From: DAIPKP01 sp964545875
GTDB taxonomy: Bacteria; Synergistota; Synergistia; Synergistales; Aminiphilaceae
Reading direction: 5' to 3'
DNA length: 64,000 nt
NCBI GenBank assembly: GCA_964545875.1
Contig: CAZJHH010000005.1
Location: 1-64,000 of the forward strand
Part shown: piece by piece, positions 8,642-17,525 of the stretch
How the letters are laid out: every line of letters begins with the position of its first letter
Numbering within the stretch: position 1 is the first letter of the stretch
Notes under the pieces: model-generated
Databases searched by the model: none
What the model was told of the DNA's origin: nothing
What the model saw: only the letters and a program-made list of their open reading frames with translations
Made by a program: the position numbers and the translations under genes

Positions 8642-10651
8642 TTACTCGAGATTCCGCTTTTCCTCGATGATTTCGTAGGCTTCCACCATGTCCTGTTCTT
8701 TGAAATCCTGGAAATTGGTGAAGCTCATACCGCACTCGTACCCCTGGGTAACTTCCTTGACATCGTCCTTGAATCGCTTGAGATCCGAAAGGGTACCTTC
8801 CCAGTAGACCACACCATCCCGGATAAGACGAACCTTGGAATTCCTCTTGATGTTACCCCGGGTGACATAGCACCCCGCCACCTTGCCGAATTTGGGAACC
8901 TTGAAGACCGCACGGATTTCGACTTCTCCCGTTACGTGTTCCCGCAGCTTCGGAGCAAGCATTCCCTCCAGAGCAGCCCGGACATCATCGATGATGTCGT
9001 AGATTACCCGGTAGAGACGAATCTGAACGCCTTCGTAATCTGCGGATTTTTTCGCCTTGCTTTCGGGACGGACGTTAAAGCCGATGATAATGGCATCCGA
9101 AGCTGCCGCGAGCATAACGTCGGATTCGGTAATTCTTCCCACGCCTTCGTGAACTACATTGAGCCCCACTTCGTCGTTGGGAAGTTTGCTGAGAGATCCC
9201 TTCAGAGCTTCCAGGGAGCCCTGGACATCGCACTTGAGCACCAGGTTGAGCTGAGGCACCTCGCCATCCTTGAGCTGATCATAGAGATCTTCAAGCGTGG
9301 GACGTTTCGTGGTAGCCGCCCGGGCCTCTCTATCCGCATGTTCTTTCTGGGATATCACATCCCGGGCCTCTTTCTCGTGATCCACCCGACGAAATTCCTC
9401 TCCCGGCTGAGGAACGCTTCCGAGGCCGAGGATTTCTACAGGCATGCTGGGGCCTGCGGCGTCCACTATCTTGCCCTTGTCGTCCAACATGGCCCGGACA
9501 CGTCCCCAAGAGCTTTCGGTAAGAACGATATCTCCCCGCATGAGGGTGCCTTCCTGAACGATCACCGTGGCCACCGGCCCTTTGCCCTTGTCAAGCTCTG
9601 CCTCAATGACATATCCCCGGGGCTCCACGGTGGAATCCGCCTTGAGTTCCCCCATTTCCGCCACCAGGGAGATCATTTCCAAGAGCTGATCCACTCCGGT
9701 GCCGGTCTTGGCGGAAACATCCACCATAATGGTATCCCCTCCCCACTCCTCGGGGATAAGACCATGCTCCGAAAGCTGCTGACGCACCCGGTCGGGCCGA
9801 GCTTCGGGCTTATCCATCTTGTTCACCGCCACGATGATGGGGACGTTCGCCGCCTTGGCATGGTTGATGGCTTCCAGGGTCTGGGGCATAAGGCCATCAT
9901 CCGCCGCCACCACCAGCACCGCGATATCCGTCACCTTGGCTCCCCGAGCGCGCATGGCGGTAAAAGCCTCGTGCCCAGGAGTATCCAGAAAAACCACTTT
10001 GCCACCGTTATGTTCCATGCAGGAGGCTCCTATATGCTGGGTAATGCCCCCGGCCTCTCCGGCGGTAACGTTAGTCTGTCGGATATAGTCCAGAAGAGTG
10101 GTCTTGCCATGATCCACGTGTCCCATAACGGTGACGATAGGCCAGCGAGGCTGAAGGTTGCTGCCGTGAAAGACTTTTTTAACCGGCTTGGGCGTCTCTC
10201 CCGCCTCTTTTTTGGATACCTTTTCAGGGCTTTCCCATACAAGAAGCGCTCCAAAGGTGTCTCCCAGAATCTCGAGAATCGTGTCATCCGCAGAAGCGTT
10301 GGCGGGAACCATCATCCCTCGATTCACCAAGGCTCGCACCGCATCCGCCGCAGAGATACTCAGGACATCCGCCACCTGGGAGATGGATGCTCCCTGGGGA
10401 ATTTCACAGAGAACCTCCCCGGAGCTCTCTTCCGACACCTTCTTGGGCTTCTTTTCGTCAGAAGAGTCCTGCTCGGCTCCTGCCGATGCATCCTCCGAGA
10501 AAAGCTTTTCCACTTCCTGGGCCACATCCATGTCGATGGAACTCATGTGGGTGCTTACCTCCACACCCCGTTCTTCCAGAATGGCCAAAAGCTCTTTTGT
10601 AGAAAGTCCCAAAAGCTTCGCCAGTTCATACACTCGAATTTTATTCGTCAA
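8642..10651 (-). CDS. infB: Translation initiation factor IF-2
   Basis: IF-2 is the GTPase that delivers initiator tRNA to the 30S subunit and promotes subunit joining. Visible are the N-terminal IF2_N motif (IRVYELAKLLGLSTKELLAIL), a second IF2_N-like segment near residue 90, then the G domain with GHVDHGKTT, DTPGHEAFTAMRARGA and NKMD, followed by domains II to IV. The 669 residues are compact compared with about 890 in E. coli, because the linker between the N-terminal domain and G domain is short. The start is TTG at 10651, with AGGGGG eight bases upstream and an 11-base overlap with the L7Ae-like gene. Confidence 0.97.
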   Translation of the reverse strand: MTNKIRVYELAKLLGLSTKELLAILEERGVEVSTHMSSIDMDVAQEVEKLFSEDASAGAEQDSSDEKKPKKVSEESSGEVLCEIPQGASISQVADVLSISAADAVRALVNRGMMVPANASADDTILEILGDTFGALLVWESPEKVSKKEAGETPKPVKKVFHGSNLQPRWPIVTVMGHVDHGKTTLLDYIRQTNVTAGEAGGITQHIGASCMEHNGGKVVFLDTPGHEAFTAMRARGAKVTDIAVLVVAADDGLMPQTLEAINHAKAANVPIIVAVNKMDKPEARPDRVRQQLSEHGLIPEEWGGDTIMVDVSAKTGTGVDQLLEMISLVAEMGELKADSTVEPRGYVIEAELDKGKGPVATVIVQEGTLMRGDIVLTESSWGRVRAMLDDKGKIVDAAGPSMPVEILGLGSVPQPGEEFRRVDHEKEARDVISQKEHADREARAATTKRPTLEDLYDQLKDGEVPQLNLVLKCDVQGSLEALKGSLSKLPNDEVGLNVVHEGVGRITESDVMLAAASDAIIIGFNVRPESKAKKSADYEGVQIRLYRVIYDIIDDVRAALEGMLAPKLREHVTGEVEIRAVFKVPKFGKVAGCYVTRGNIKRNSKVRLIRDGVVYWEGTLSDLKRFKDDVKEVTQGYECGMSFTNFQDFKEQDMVEAYEIIEEKRNLE

Positions 10652-10997
10652 TGCCCTCGCCCCCTAACAATCTGTATATCTCCTGCGCAAGGCCATGGTT
10701 TTGTGGTAAAGCCACGATCTGCGTCGTTTCCAGTCCTATGGATGTAAAAAGCTCTCCCCGCTCTCCCGGAGCGATCACAAGAATTCCCTCGCCTCTCTCC
10801 ACCCGGGAGTTTACGAAGCGCAGCACTCCGGAAGAACAATCCCGGGCGGCGATAAAAAGGTATCCCTCTTTGCCCCGGGCCTTTCGGCGTACCTGATCCT
10901 GCCCTACAAGGAGCGCTCCGCTCCGCCGGGCCAGGGAAAGAAGCGACAAAATCCTCTTCCAGGAGGAGGAAAAATCCTCTTTTTTCGCTTCAGTCAC
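10641..10997 (-). CDS. L7Ae-family ribosomal-like protein (YlxQ)
   Basis: A 118-residue member of the L7Ae/L30e/S12e family usually found between ylxR and infB; such proteins bind kink-turn RNA. The core RILSLLSLARRSGALLVGQDQV, a YLFIAARDCSSGV strand and GLETTQIVALPQNHGLAQEIYRLLG are family-like. The frame is open much further upstream in a shadow of ylxR and nusA; the plausible start is the GTG at 10997, five bases after GGAGAG, overlapping the ylxR stop by 8 bases. It overlaps infB by 11 bases. Confidence 0.85.
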   Translation of the reverse strand: MTEAKKEDFSSSWKRILSLLSLARRSGALLVGQDQVRRKARGKEGYLFIAARDCSSGVLRFVNSRVERGEGILVIAPGERGELFTSIGLETTQIVALPQNHGLAQEIYRLLGGEGIDE

Positions 10998-11280
10998 GAG
11001 AACTCTCCGAAGTACACTCTTTTGCGGCAAACCGTTCCAGGAGCTCTTCGTATACCTTGGGATCCACGTCCACCCGAAGAGCCCGGGAGAGAGCCTTTTT
11101 TTTCTTCGCTCTAAGAATACAGGATGGATCTTCACAAAGATAGGCCCCTCGTCCAGGCATCTTTCCCGTAGGATCGTAGCATACTCTTCCTTCGGGAGAG
11201 CGAACCAAACGGCACATGGCCTTTCTGGGGTTCTCCTCGCCACAGCCCACACAGGTTCTCGGTCTCTTGCGCTTCTCCAT
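10990..11280 (-). CDS. ylxR: YlxR (DUF448) RNA-binding protein
   Basis: A 96-residue basic protein of the YlxR family, encoded just after nusA in most bacteria and thought to bind nucleic acid. The signatures RTCVGCGE near the N terminus and GRGAYLCEDPSCI in the middle are intact, and a KKKK run follows. The ATG at 11280 has AAAGAGG in the preceding 15 bases. The nusA stop is 12 bases upstream. Confidence 0.9.
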   Translation of the reverse strand: MEKRKRPRTCVGCGEENPRKAMCRLVRSPEGRVCYDPTGKMPGRGAYLCEDPSCILRAKKKKALSRALRVDVDPKVYEELLERFAAKECTSESSRD

Positions 11281-11292
11281 GGAAAAACCTCT

Positions 11293-12354
11293 TTATTCCT
11301 CCCAGAGATCCTTGGGATCCCCCTGGATAATATCGCTGAAAAGATCCTGCAGCGTGGGCATGCGCTCGGGCTCCAGAACCTTGATGTCGATCTTCCATCC
11401 CGTAAGGCGCGCCGCAAGGCGCACGTTTTGTCCCGCCTTGCCTATGGCAAGGGAAAGTTGATCCGGCCGGACATAGACATTCACTGCCCGATCCTCTTCG
11501 AGAAGGGGCTCCACCCGCATAATTTTAGCGGGAGAGAGAGCGTTGCGGATAAATTGAAGAGGATCCGTATTCCAGATAATGACATCCATCCGCTCTCCAT
11601 GAAGTTCCGCACTGATGGATTTTATCCGGGCTCCCTTGGCTCCCACGCATGCCCCCACAGGATCCACGTTGGCATCGAAGGAAAGCACCGCCACCTTGGA
11701 TCGGGTTCCCGCTTCCCGGACTATTCCCTTGATTTCGATGGTTCCCTCCTGGATTTCCGGAACCTCCAGCTCCAGGAGTTTCCGAAGAAGCCCCGGATGA
11801 GTTCTGGAGACCACGATACGAGGCCCCCGGGTGGTTTTCCGTACATCCAGAAGATAGAACTTAAGCCGGTCTCCCAAACGGTAGTTTTCTCCGGGAATAC
11901 GTTCTTCCCGAGGAAGAATGGCCTCGGTCCGGTCATTCAGGCGAACAAAAACGTGATCTCCTTCGGATTTAAAGATGGTACCATTTACCAGATCTCCCAC
12001 CCGGTCGGCAAACTCATCGAAAATGATCTGGCGTTCCGCATCTTTAAGGCGCTGGATAATCACCTGCCGAGCGGTTTGGGCGGCGATGCGGCCAAATCCG
12101 CTGGGGCTGATCTCGATCCGTTTTTCCTCGGAAGGAATGATATCTTCTTCCCCTTCGGTAGAGGCTATCTCGTATAGCCGGATCTCTCCGTTTTCCAGAT
12201 CGAGATCCACCTGGACATTGGCATTACCATCATAATTCTTTTTATACGCGGATACCAGGGCCGCTTCCAGGCTGGAAATAATGACGGAAACGGGAAGGCC
12301 TTTTTCCTCTTCTATCTGGTGTAGCGCCCGCATAAAATCTTTTCCTAGCTGCAT
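11293..12354 (-). CDS. nusA: Transcription termination/antitermination factor NusA
   Basis: NusA binds RNA polymerase and nascent RNA and modulates pausing, termination and antitermination. The N-terminal domain starts MQLGKDFMRALHQIEEEKGLP; an S1 domain follows (DLVNGTIFKSEGDHVFVRL), then two KH domains with VGACVGAKGARI and LSLAIGKAGQNVRLAARLTGW. The C-terminal acidic repeats of proteobacterial NusA are missing, giving 353 residues, normal outside Proteobacteria. The ATG at 12354 lies 10 bases after GAGGAGGGG; the upstream TTG is inside that site. Confidence 0.95.
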   Translation of the reverse strand: MQLGKDFMRALHQIEEEKGLPVSVIISSLEAALVSAYKKNYDGNANVQVDLDLENGEIRLYEIASTEGEEDIIPSEEKRIEISPSGFGRIAAQTARQVIIQRLKDAERQIIFDEFADRVGDLVNGTIFKSEGDHVFVRLNDRTEAILPREERIPGENYRLGDRLKFYLLDVRKTTRGPRIVVSRTHPGLLRKLLELEVPEIQEGTIEIKGIVREAGTRSKVAVLSFDANVDPVGACVGAKGARIKSISAELHGERMDVIIWNTDPLQFIRNALSPAKIMRVEPLLEEDRAVNVYVRPDQLSLAIGKAGQNVRLAARLTGWKIDIKVLEPERMPTLQDLFSDIIQGDPKDLWEE

Positions 12355-12387
12355 GAACTCCAGTCCCCTCCTCAAAAGCGGCCAGTA

Positions 12388-12927
12388 TTAGCGTTTCCGC
12401 TTTTTTTTCTTCGATGCCCCGGATTTCTTGGGCTTATGGGCATGCTGTTTCACCTCGAACTCAAAAACAAGATGTCCCTTTTCGATATCTTCGAACGGAA
12501 GAGTTCGAGGCTCTTCCGAATCTTCCAAAACAAGGGAAAGTTCCGTTTCCTCCGCCTTCAGGAGAACACCCTCGAGGCTTCCCCTTTCCTTCAGGGAAAG
12601 GTGTACTTTTTTCCCAAGAAAACGGGAATAGTCCCGGGGAGAAAAAAGAGGCCGCTCCACTCCGGGGGAGCTCACTTCGAGAAAGTACCGCCCCATCTCC
12701 GTTCCGGGATTTGCTTCGTCCATTTCGTCCATCATGAGGCTTATCTTTCGGGAGACCCTTTCGCAATCCTTTACGGTAATGCCTCCCAAAGAATCTATGT
12801 ACACTCGGAGCGTAGTCCGATCGTTCTCTGTCGTCTGCTGGATTCCCACACATTCGTAACCAAGATCTTCCACGGTACGCGTAATTTCTTCCCTGGGAAA
12901 GAATCCCTTCGGACGGGACGTCTGCAT
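12388..12927 (-). CDS. rimP: Ribosome maturation factor RimP
   Basis: RimP supports 30S assembly. The protein contains YECVGIQ, TLRVYIDSLGGITVKDCERVSRKIS and YFLEVSSPGVERPL, the family hallmark, followed by an SH3-like C-terminal half and a lysine-rich tail (PKKSGASKKKKRKR). The ATG at 12927 is preceded by GGAGGGG at good spacing; the GTG two codons earlier overlaps that site. It is the first gene of the nusA-infB operon. A rho-independent type hairpin ends only about 15 bases before the start codon, suggesting attenuation of the whole operon. Confidence 0.95.
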   Translation of the reverse strand: MQTSRPKGFFPREEITRTVEDLGYECVGIQQTTENDRTTLRVYIDSLGGITVKDCERVSRKISLMMDEMDEANPGTEMGRYFLEVSSPGVERPLFSPRDYSRFLGKKVHLSLKERGSLEGVLLKAEETELSLVLEDSEEPRTLPFEDIEKGHLVFEFEVKQHAHKPKKSGASKKKKRKR

Positions 12928-12943
12928 ATCCACCCCTCCAATG

Positions 12944-12976
12944 AAAAAACGAAGAGTGGGGGCTCCCCCACTCTTC
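12944..12976 (-). terminator. Terminator/attenuator directly upstream of rimP
   Basis: A perfect 12-bp stem GAAGAGTGGGGG/CCCCCACTCTTC (12951-12976) is followed on the minus strand by GTTTTTTC and then immediately by the rimP ribosome binding site. It can end transcripts of the 66-residue gene upstream. Because a second promoter lies before it, it may also act as an attenuator. Confidence 0.8.
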
Positions 12977-13009
12977 CCGAAAATTCCCCGTAAGCACTAA
13001 AACAAAGGG

Positions 13010-13038
13010 AATATATCATAAAAGGAAAAGAGCTACAA
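13010..13038 (-). promoter_or_regulatory. Candidate rimP operon promoter
   Basis: On the minus strand TTGTAG (13038-13033), a 17-base spacer and TATATT (13015-13010). The -35 overlaps the stop codon of the 66-residue gene. The start would give a leader of about 75 bases containing the terminator hairpin. Confidence 0.5.
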
Positions 13039-13233
13039 GCTGTCTTCCTCAATAAACTGAGACCACCATTCCGCATCTCGAAATCCCTCAAGGCCCCATA
13101 CGAGAGGATCGTCCAAAACCTCCACATTCACCGTGGTTTCGAGAACATCCTCTTCAAGCACAGGAAGCTCCAGGGCCCCCATCCAGACTCTTTTTCTATA
13201 CGGTTCCGTATAGCGGTATTCCCGGGCTCCCAT
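13033..13233 (-). CDS. Small acidic hypothetical protein (66 residues)
   Basis: I do not recognise this protein. It starts MGAREYRYTEPYRKRVWMGALELPVLEE and is acidic and rich in aromatic residues (several W and Y), with no cysteine pair, signal peptide or membrane segment. A strong GGGAGGG six bases before the ATG and a TATAAT on the same strand about 90 bases upstream support it as a real gene. Its 3' end is followed by the hairpin before rimP, so it may form its own short transcript. Confidence 0.55.
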   Translation of the reverse strand: MGAREYRYTEPYRKRVWMGALELPVLEEDVLETTVNVEVLDDPLVWGLEGFRDAEWWSQFIEEDSL

Positions 13234-13320
13234 GGAAATCCCTCCCTGAACCTTCGTGAAGAAGCGTTTTCAAAGAATCTCGAACGCTTCGGGACGCATC
13301 TTCAATACTTCTTCCTTACC

Positions 13321-13326
13321 ATTATA
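13321..13326 (-). promoter_or_regulatory. Candidate -10 element for the 66-residue gene
   Basis: TATAAT on the minus strand (13326-13321), 88 bases before the ATG. No good -35 at 16-18 bases. The leader between holds a GAAGCG/CGCTTC dyad. Confidence 0.35.
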
Positions 13327-13354
13327 CTACATCTGCCAGATTCTTCATCTATTT

Positions 13355-14827
13355 TCAGGATTCCACCTGATAGTTCGGAGCTTCCTTGGTGATGGTAATG
13401 TCGTGAGGATGACTCTCTTTCATGGATGCGGCAGTGACCTTTACGAAACGCCCCTTCTCCTGAAGCTCCCGAATGCTGGCGGCCCCCACATATCCCATGC
13501 CGGAACGCAAGCCTCCCACAAGCTGGTAGGTTATGGCGTTCAGAGGCCCCTTGTAGGGCACCATCCCCTCAATCCCCTCGGGAACGAGCTTCTCTTCCCG
13601 AGTGCCTTCCTGGAAGTAACGGTCTTTACTGCACCCGTCCTTCATGGCTCCCAGAGAACCCATGCCCCGATAGCTCTTGAAGGAGCGCCCCCGATAGATG
13701 ACCACTTCTCCGGGACTCTCGTCGGTTCCCGCAAAGAGAGAACCGATCATAACCACGTCCGCTCCTGCGGCAAGGGCCTTCACCATGTCCCCGGAAAAAC
13801 GGATGCCTCCGTCCGCCACCACGGTGCGCCCTTTTGCATGAGCCGCCCGGGCAGCGTACAGTACCGCCGCCACCTGAGGAACCCCGATGCCCGCCACTAT
13901 CCGGGTGGTGCATATGGAGCCCGGCCCCACTCCAACCTTGACGGCATCCGCCCCCGCATCGATGAGAGCCTCCGCAGCTTCTCCGGTGGCCACATTTCCC
14001 GCCATAATCTGGACGTCTCGGTGGCGCATCCGGATTTCCCGAACCTTGTCGAGCACCGAACGGGCATGTCCATGAGCAGTATCGATCACCAGAAGATCCA
14101 CCCCGGATTGAACCAAAAGGTCCGCCCTTTCCAGGGCATCCCGCCCCACCCCGATGGCCGCCCCGGCCCGAAGACGTCCATGGTCGTCCTTGCAGGCGTT
14201 GGGAAAATCCTTGGCTTTCTGGATATCCTTGATGGTAATGAGTCCCTTGAGACGTCCTTCCTTATCTACGATGGGAAGCTTCTCCACCTTGTACTTCATG
14301 AGAATGGATTTGGCATCCTCCAGGGTGGTTCCCTCAGAGGCGGTTATCAGGGCATCCTTGGTCATGACTCCCGAAATGGGCTGTTCGTAGTCCGTTACAA
14401 AGCGCAGATCCCGATTCGTGATAATTCCCACGAGGCGCATCTGCCGATCCACGATGGGAACTCCGGAAATATGGTAGTGCTCCATGAGATCCACCGCTTC
14501 CCGGACCTGGTTTTCGGGAGCGAGGTAGAAGGGATCCACGATAACTCCGGATTCCGAACGCTTCACCTTGTCAACCTCTCCGGCCTGCCTCTCGGGGGAC
14601 ATGTTCCGGTGGATAATTCCAAGCCCTCCCTCCCGAGCGATACCAATGGCAAGACGGCTTTCGGTAACCGTATCCATGGCGGAGCTGCAGAGAGGAATGC
14701 GAAGAGCGATTTCCGGAGTAATGTTGCAGGATACGTCCACATCCGCCGGAACGACTTCGCTATACCCTGGCACCAGAAGCACATCGTCAAACGTAAAACC
14801 TTCGTAGGACACAAATTTTTCGAACAT
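13355..14827 (-). CDS. guaB: IMP dehydrogenase
   Basis: GuaB oxidises IMP to XMP with NAD, the committed step of GMP synthesis. The TIM barrel is split by a pair of CBS domains at about residues 90-205 (HYHISGVPIVD and KYKVEKLPIVDKEGRLKGLITIKDI). The catalytic cysteine loop reads GVGPGSICTTRIVAGIGVPQ, and the flap region has YRGMGSLGAM and EGIEGMVPYKG. Length of 490 is normal. The ATG at 14827 has GAGG eight bases upstream; the TTG two codons before is a poorer choice. It is transcribed separately from ispDF, whose putative terminator lies about 110 bases upstream. Confidence 0.97.
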   Translation of the reverse strand: MFEKFVSYEGFTFDDVLLVPGYSEVVPADVDVSCNITPEIALRIPLCSSAMDTVTESRLAIGIAREGGLGIIHRNMSPERQAGEVDKVKRSESGVIVDPFYLAPENQVREAVDLMEHYHISGVPIVDRQMRLVGIITNRDLRFVTDYEQPISGVMTKDALITASEGTTLEDAKSILMKYKVEKLPIVDKEGRLKGLITIKDIQKAKDFPNACKDDHGRLRAGAAIGVGRDALERADLLVQSGVDLLVIDTAHGHARSVLDKVREIRMRHRDVQIMAGNVATGEAAEALIDAGADAVKVGVGPGSICTTRIVAGIGVPQVAAVLYAARAAHAKGRTVVADGGIRFSGDMVKALAAGADVVMIGSLFAGTDESPGEVVIYRGRSFKSYRGMGSLGAMKDGCSKDRYFQEGTREEKLVPEGIEGMVPYKGPLNAITYQLVGGLRSGMGYVGAASIRELQEKGRFVKVTAASMKESHPHDITITKEAPNYQVES

Positions 14828-14932
14828 TGTCAAAGCCTCACTTTTTCGCTTGCAAGGGTTGCCGGAAACCCTCTCCTCTCCTTACGGAACAGACCTTTTC
14901 CTCTTTGTTTCTCCATGCGAAGTTACGAGAAA

Positions 14933-14964
14933 AGCCCCTCATCATGGAAGAATTGAAAGGGGCT
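14933..14964 (-). terminator. Possible terminator after ispDF
   Basis: AGCCCCT/AGGGGCT seven-base stem with an 18-base loop, followed on the minus strand by TTTCTC. Moderate strength only. Confidence 0.45.
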
Positions 14965-15047
14965 GTTTAAACACATACTTTCAAACTGCGCTGCTTCAAA
15001 ACCGGATCCCCGGCGAAAATGCGAAGAGATTTCCCGTACAAGATGCC

Positions 15048-16226
15048 CTAGAACCCTCTTCTCTCCAGAGTTGCCAGGGCATAACACTCCATGCATTCTC
15101 CCCGTCCCACGCTCCCGCAGGCTTCTCCGGACTTCATCTTGAGATTGCAACGATGCTCCTCCCCTTCGGGAAAGAGCACCTCTCCCAGGGTAGAAAGAAT
15201 TTCCTTCCGGTAGGAATTCAGACGAGGATACTGCGCATGAAGCGTTATGTCTACCCAGGAAATGTTCCATTTTCCTTCTTTTACAAGCCGAAGCACTTCC
15301 TTCAGGAGGAGAAGGCTTTGAATGTTACTATACCGTTCTTCCGAGGCGGGAAAAAGGTTGCCCAGGTCGGGAAGCCCCGCAGCTCCCAGCAGAGCGTCAC
15401 ATACCGCATGGGTGATAAGATCCGCGTCGGAATGTCCTCCAAGCCCCAAGGAGGAAGGAATGCACACTCCTCCGAGAACGAGTGGCCTTCCCGGAACAAG
15501 GGGGTGCACGTCGAATCCGTGTCCTGTACGCATTTCCTTAGAGCCCTCCAGAAGTGCCCGAGCCAGCTCCATTTCCTCGGGATAGGTGATTTTGAAATTA
15601 CGGGAATCCCCCTCAAGAAAGCGGAGTTCCTTTCCTTCGCTCTGCCAAAGCTCTCCCTCGTCGAAACGGGGCGAAGCTCTTTCGAGAAGCTCCAGGAGTT
15701 CCTTCCGGGGAAAGCCCTGGGGGGTCTGGGTACGCCGAAGAAAAGTCCGATCCACGCAGGATCGCACCAGGTTTTCCTCGGGGCACACTTCCTTGAGGGC
15801 CTCCGTACAGGGAAGCAGGGGAATTACTCCCAGGGGCTCCGGCGAAGAAGTCACCTCCGCCATAATGCGAAGACAGAGATCTTGCGAGAGAAAGGGCCGA
15901 GCTCCATCGTGAACAAGCACGAACTCCCCCCGGGCGGCTTGCACTCCCCGGCGCACCGAATCGGTTCTCTCCGCCCCTCCGGAGATCACCGCACACTCCA
16001 AAGAAGCGCTTCTCAGGGTCGCTTCCACGCTCCTCACGCTTTCTTCGGGTACTACCAGCACAAGCTCGTGAATTTTTCCAGCTCTCCAGAGCCCGGCAGC
16101 CGCCTCCAGACTCCAGAGCCAGAGAGGTTTTTCCCCGAGAAGGCGAAACTGTTTGGGCTCTCCACCCATGCGACGGCCCCGGCCGCCTGCCACAAGGATA
16201 AAGCTCCAGGAATTCCTATTCCTCAT
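15048..16226 (-). CDS. ispDF: Fused IspD-IspF (MEP cytidylyltransferase / MECDP synthase)
   Basis: One 392-residue polypeptide carries two steps of the methylerythritol phosphate isoprenoid pathway. Residues 1-230 are IspD, with the nucleotide loop ILVAGGRGRRMGGEPKQF, LVHDGARPF and RTQTPQGF. Residues from about 232 are IspF, beginning MRTGHGFDVHPLVPGRPLVLGGV, with GHSDADLITHAVCDALLGAAGLPDLGNLFP (zinc-binding D.H..H) and KMKSGEACGSVGRGECMECYALATLE. Such fusions are known in several bacterial lineages; IspE, the step between them, is not in the window. It overlaps the PIN-TRAM gene by 11 bases, an arrangement like the yacL-ispD neighbourhood of Gram-positives. Confidence 0.95.
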   Translation of the reverse strand: MRNRNSWSFILVAGGRGRRMGGEPKQFRLLGEKPLWLWSLEAAAGLWRAGKIHELVLVVPEESVRSVEATLRSASLECAVISGGAERTDSVRRGVQAARGEFVLVHDGARPFLSQDLCLRIMAEVTSSPEPLGVIPLLPCTEALKEVCPEENLVRSCVDRTFLRRTQTPQGFPRKELLELLERASPRFDEGELWQSEGKELRFLEGDSRNFKITYPEEMELARALLEGSKEMRTGHGFDVHPLVPGRPLVLGGVCIPSSLGLGGHSDADLITHAVCDALLGAAGLPDLGNLFPASEERYSNIQSLLLLKEVLRLVKEGKWNISWVDITLHAQYPRLNSYRKEILSTLGEVLFPEGEEHRCNLKMKSGEACGSVGRGECMECYALATLERRGF

Positions 16227-17376
16227 GACGAAGTCGGCCGAAAATCATTCTTCCCGCAGAGGTTTGAAGCATGGAAGTAACCACCACGTCTACTCGCTTG
16301 TTGACGTACTGGGCACCATCCTCCACCACGATCATGGTTCCATCGTCGAGGTACCCCACTCCCTGGTGGCTCTCCTTTCCCTCCCGGATAACGTCCACCG
16401 CCACGGTCTCGCCGGGAAGAAGCATGGGCTTCAGGGCATTGGCGAGATCGTTCACGTTGAGCACCGTAATACCCTGAATCTGAGCTATTTTATTAAGGTT
16501 GTAGTCGGTGGTGATAATTTTGCCGTCGATCTCCTTGGCCAAAAGCACAAGACCCAGATCCACCGATTCCGCCTCAAGATCTGTCAGGGTGGTTTCCAAC
16601 ATTTCCACCTGAAAATTAGGGATCTTCTGGAGCTCGTTGATTACATCCAATCCCTTGCGTCCTCGCCCCCGCCGCACGGGGTCTGCGGAATCCGCCACTC
16701 CCTGAAGTTCTACGAGGATAAACCGGGGAAGAAGCACCACTCCGTCGAGAAAGCCCGCCCGGGCAATATCGAGAATACGCCCGTCAATGATGACGCTGGT
16801 ATCCAGAATTTTGACCACAGGGAGATCCTGAGAGGAGAAATGATCCCGGGGCGGACGTGAAAGGTATTCCCCGTTGCGCTTGATTTTACGGGGAAGTTTG
16901 CCCTTCCAGAATCCTCCCACAGAGCTCACCATAGAGAGAAAATCCTCTCGGCGCTTGAAAAAAACCCAGGTAAAAAGGTATCCCAGGGTGATATTCAGAA
17001 GAACCGCCACGTAGGTTCCCACAGCGGGGAAGTCCGTGAAGGGGAGAGCGAGAAGGTTCGCCACAATAAGTCCAATAACAAGCCCTACAATACCTACGGA
17101 AATATCAAGCCAACTCACGGTTTGTAAATATTTTTCAAAAACAAGTCCGCCTCGGGACAAACTTCTTATAAAGATAGGAGTAAGAAACATGCCCACTGCA
17201 GCGAAAAAAAGAATAAAAACCCCCGTCAGTCCCAGGGAAAGAAGCAGCGTTTTCGCAGGCCACCAGCCGAGATCCTGGATATAATTCGAAATCTGCCATC
17301 CCGCAAGACCGCCGAGAAATACCATGGTAATTTTCAGCCCTCGGGAAAGCATATGGCCCAATCCTTGATCATCCAC
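16216..17376 (-). CDS. PIN-TRAM membrane protein (YacL-like)
   Basis: A 386-residue integral membrane protein with about four N-terminal hydrophobic segments (residues 15-150), then a PIN nuclease domain (VVKILDTSVIIDGRILDIARAG, ITTDYNLNKIAQIQGI, with the expected acidic residues) and a C-terminal TRAM domain (GETVAVDVIREGKESHQGVGYLDDGTMIVVEDG). Proteins of this type are widespread beside ispD, but their RNA target is unknown. Start is GTG at 17376, nine bases after GGAGG. It probably has its own transcript, as 150 bases separate it from recR. Confidence 0.9.
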   Translation of the reverse strand: MDDQGLGHMLSRGLKITMVFLGGLAGWQISNYIQDLGWWPAKTLLLSLGLTGVFILFFAAVGMFLTPIFIRSLSRGGLVFEKYLQTVSWLDISVGIVGLVIGLIVANLLALPFTDFPAVGTYVAVLLNITLGYLFTWVFFKRREDFLSMVSSVGGFWKGKLPRKIKRNGEYLSRPPRDHFSSQDLPVVKILDTSVIIDGRILDIARAGFLDGVVLLPRFILVELQGVADSADPVRRGRGRKGLDVINELQKIPNFQVEMLETTLTDLEAESVDLGLVLLAKEIDGKIITTDYNLNKIAQIQGITVLNVNDLANALKPMLLPGETVAVDVIREGKESHQGVGYLDDGTMIVVEDGAQYVNKRVDVVVTSMLQTSAGRMIFGRLRHEE

Positions 17377-17525
17377 GTATATTCACCTCCATTCATAGGG
17401 GAAAATTCGGGCTTTTACGCCCCTTTTTCGATTATTTCGTCACAGAAACCAGGTTTCGTTCGCCATGTCCGCTACAATAAAAAGGCAATTCTTTCCGAAA
17501 TAAAAAGTTTTTCCAGGCTGTCATT

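Noticed and set aside
8576..10747. 723-codon open frame on plus
   Set aside because: It is the antisense shadow of infB; its translation has no domain and infB motifs are unambiguous.
13256..14956. 566-codon open frame on plus
   Set aside because: Antisense of guaB, with no recognisable motifs.
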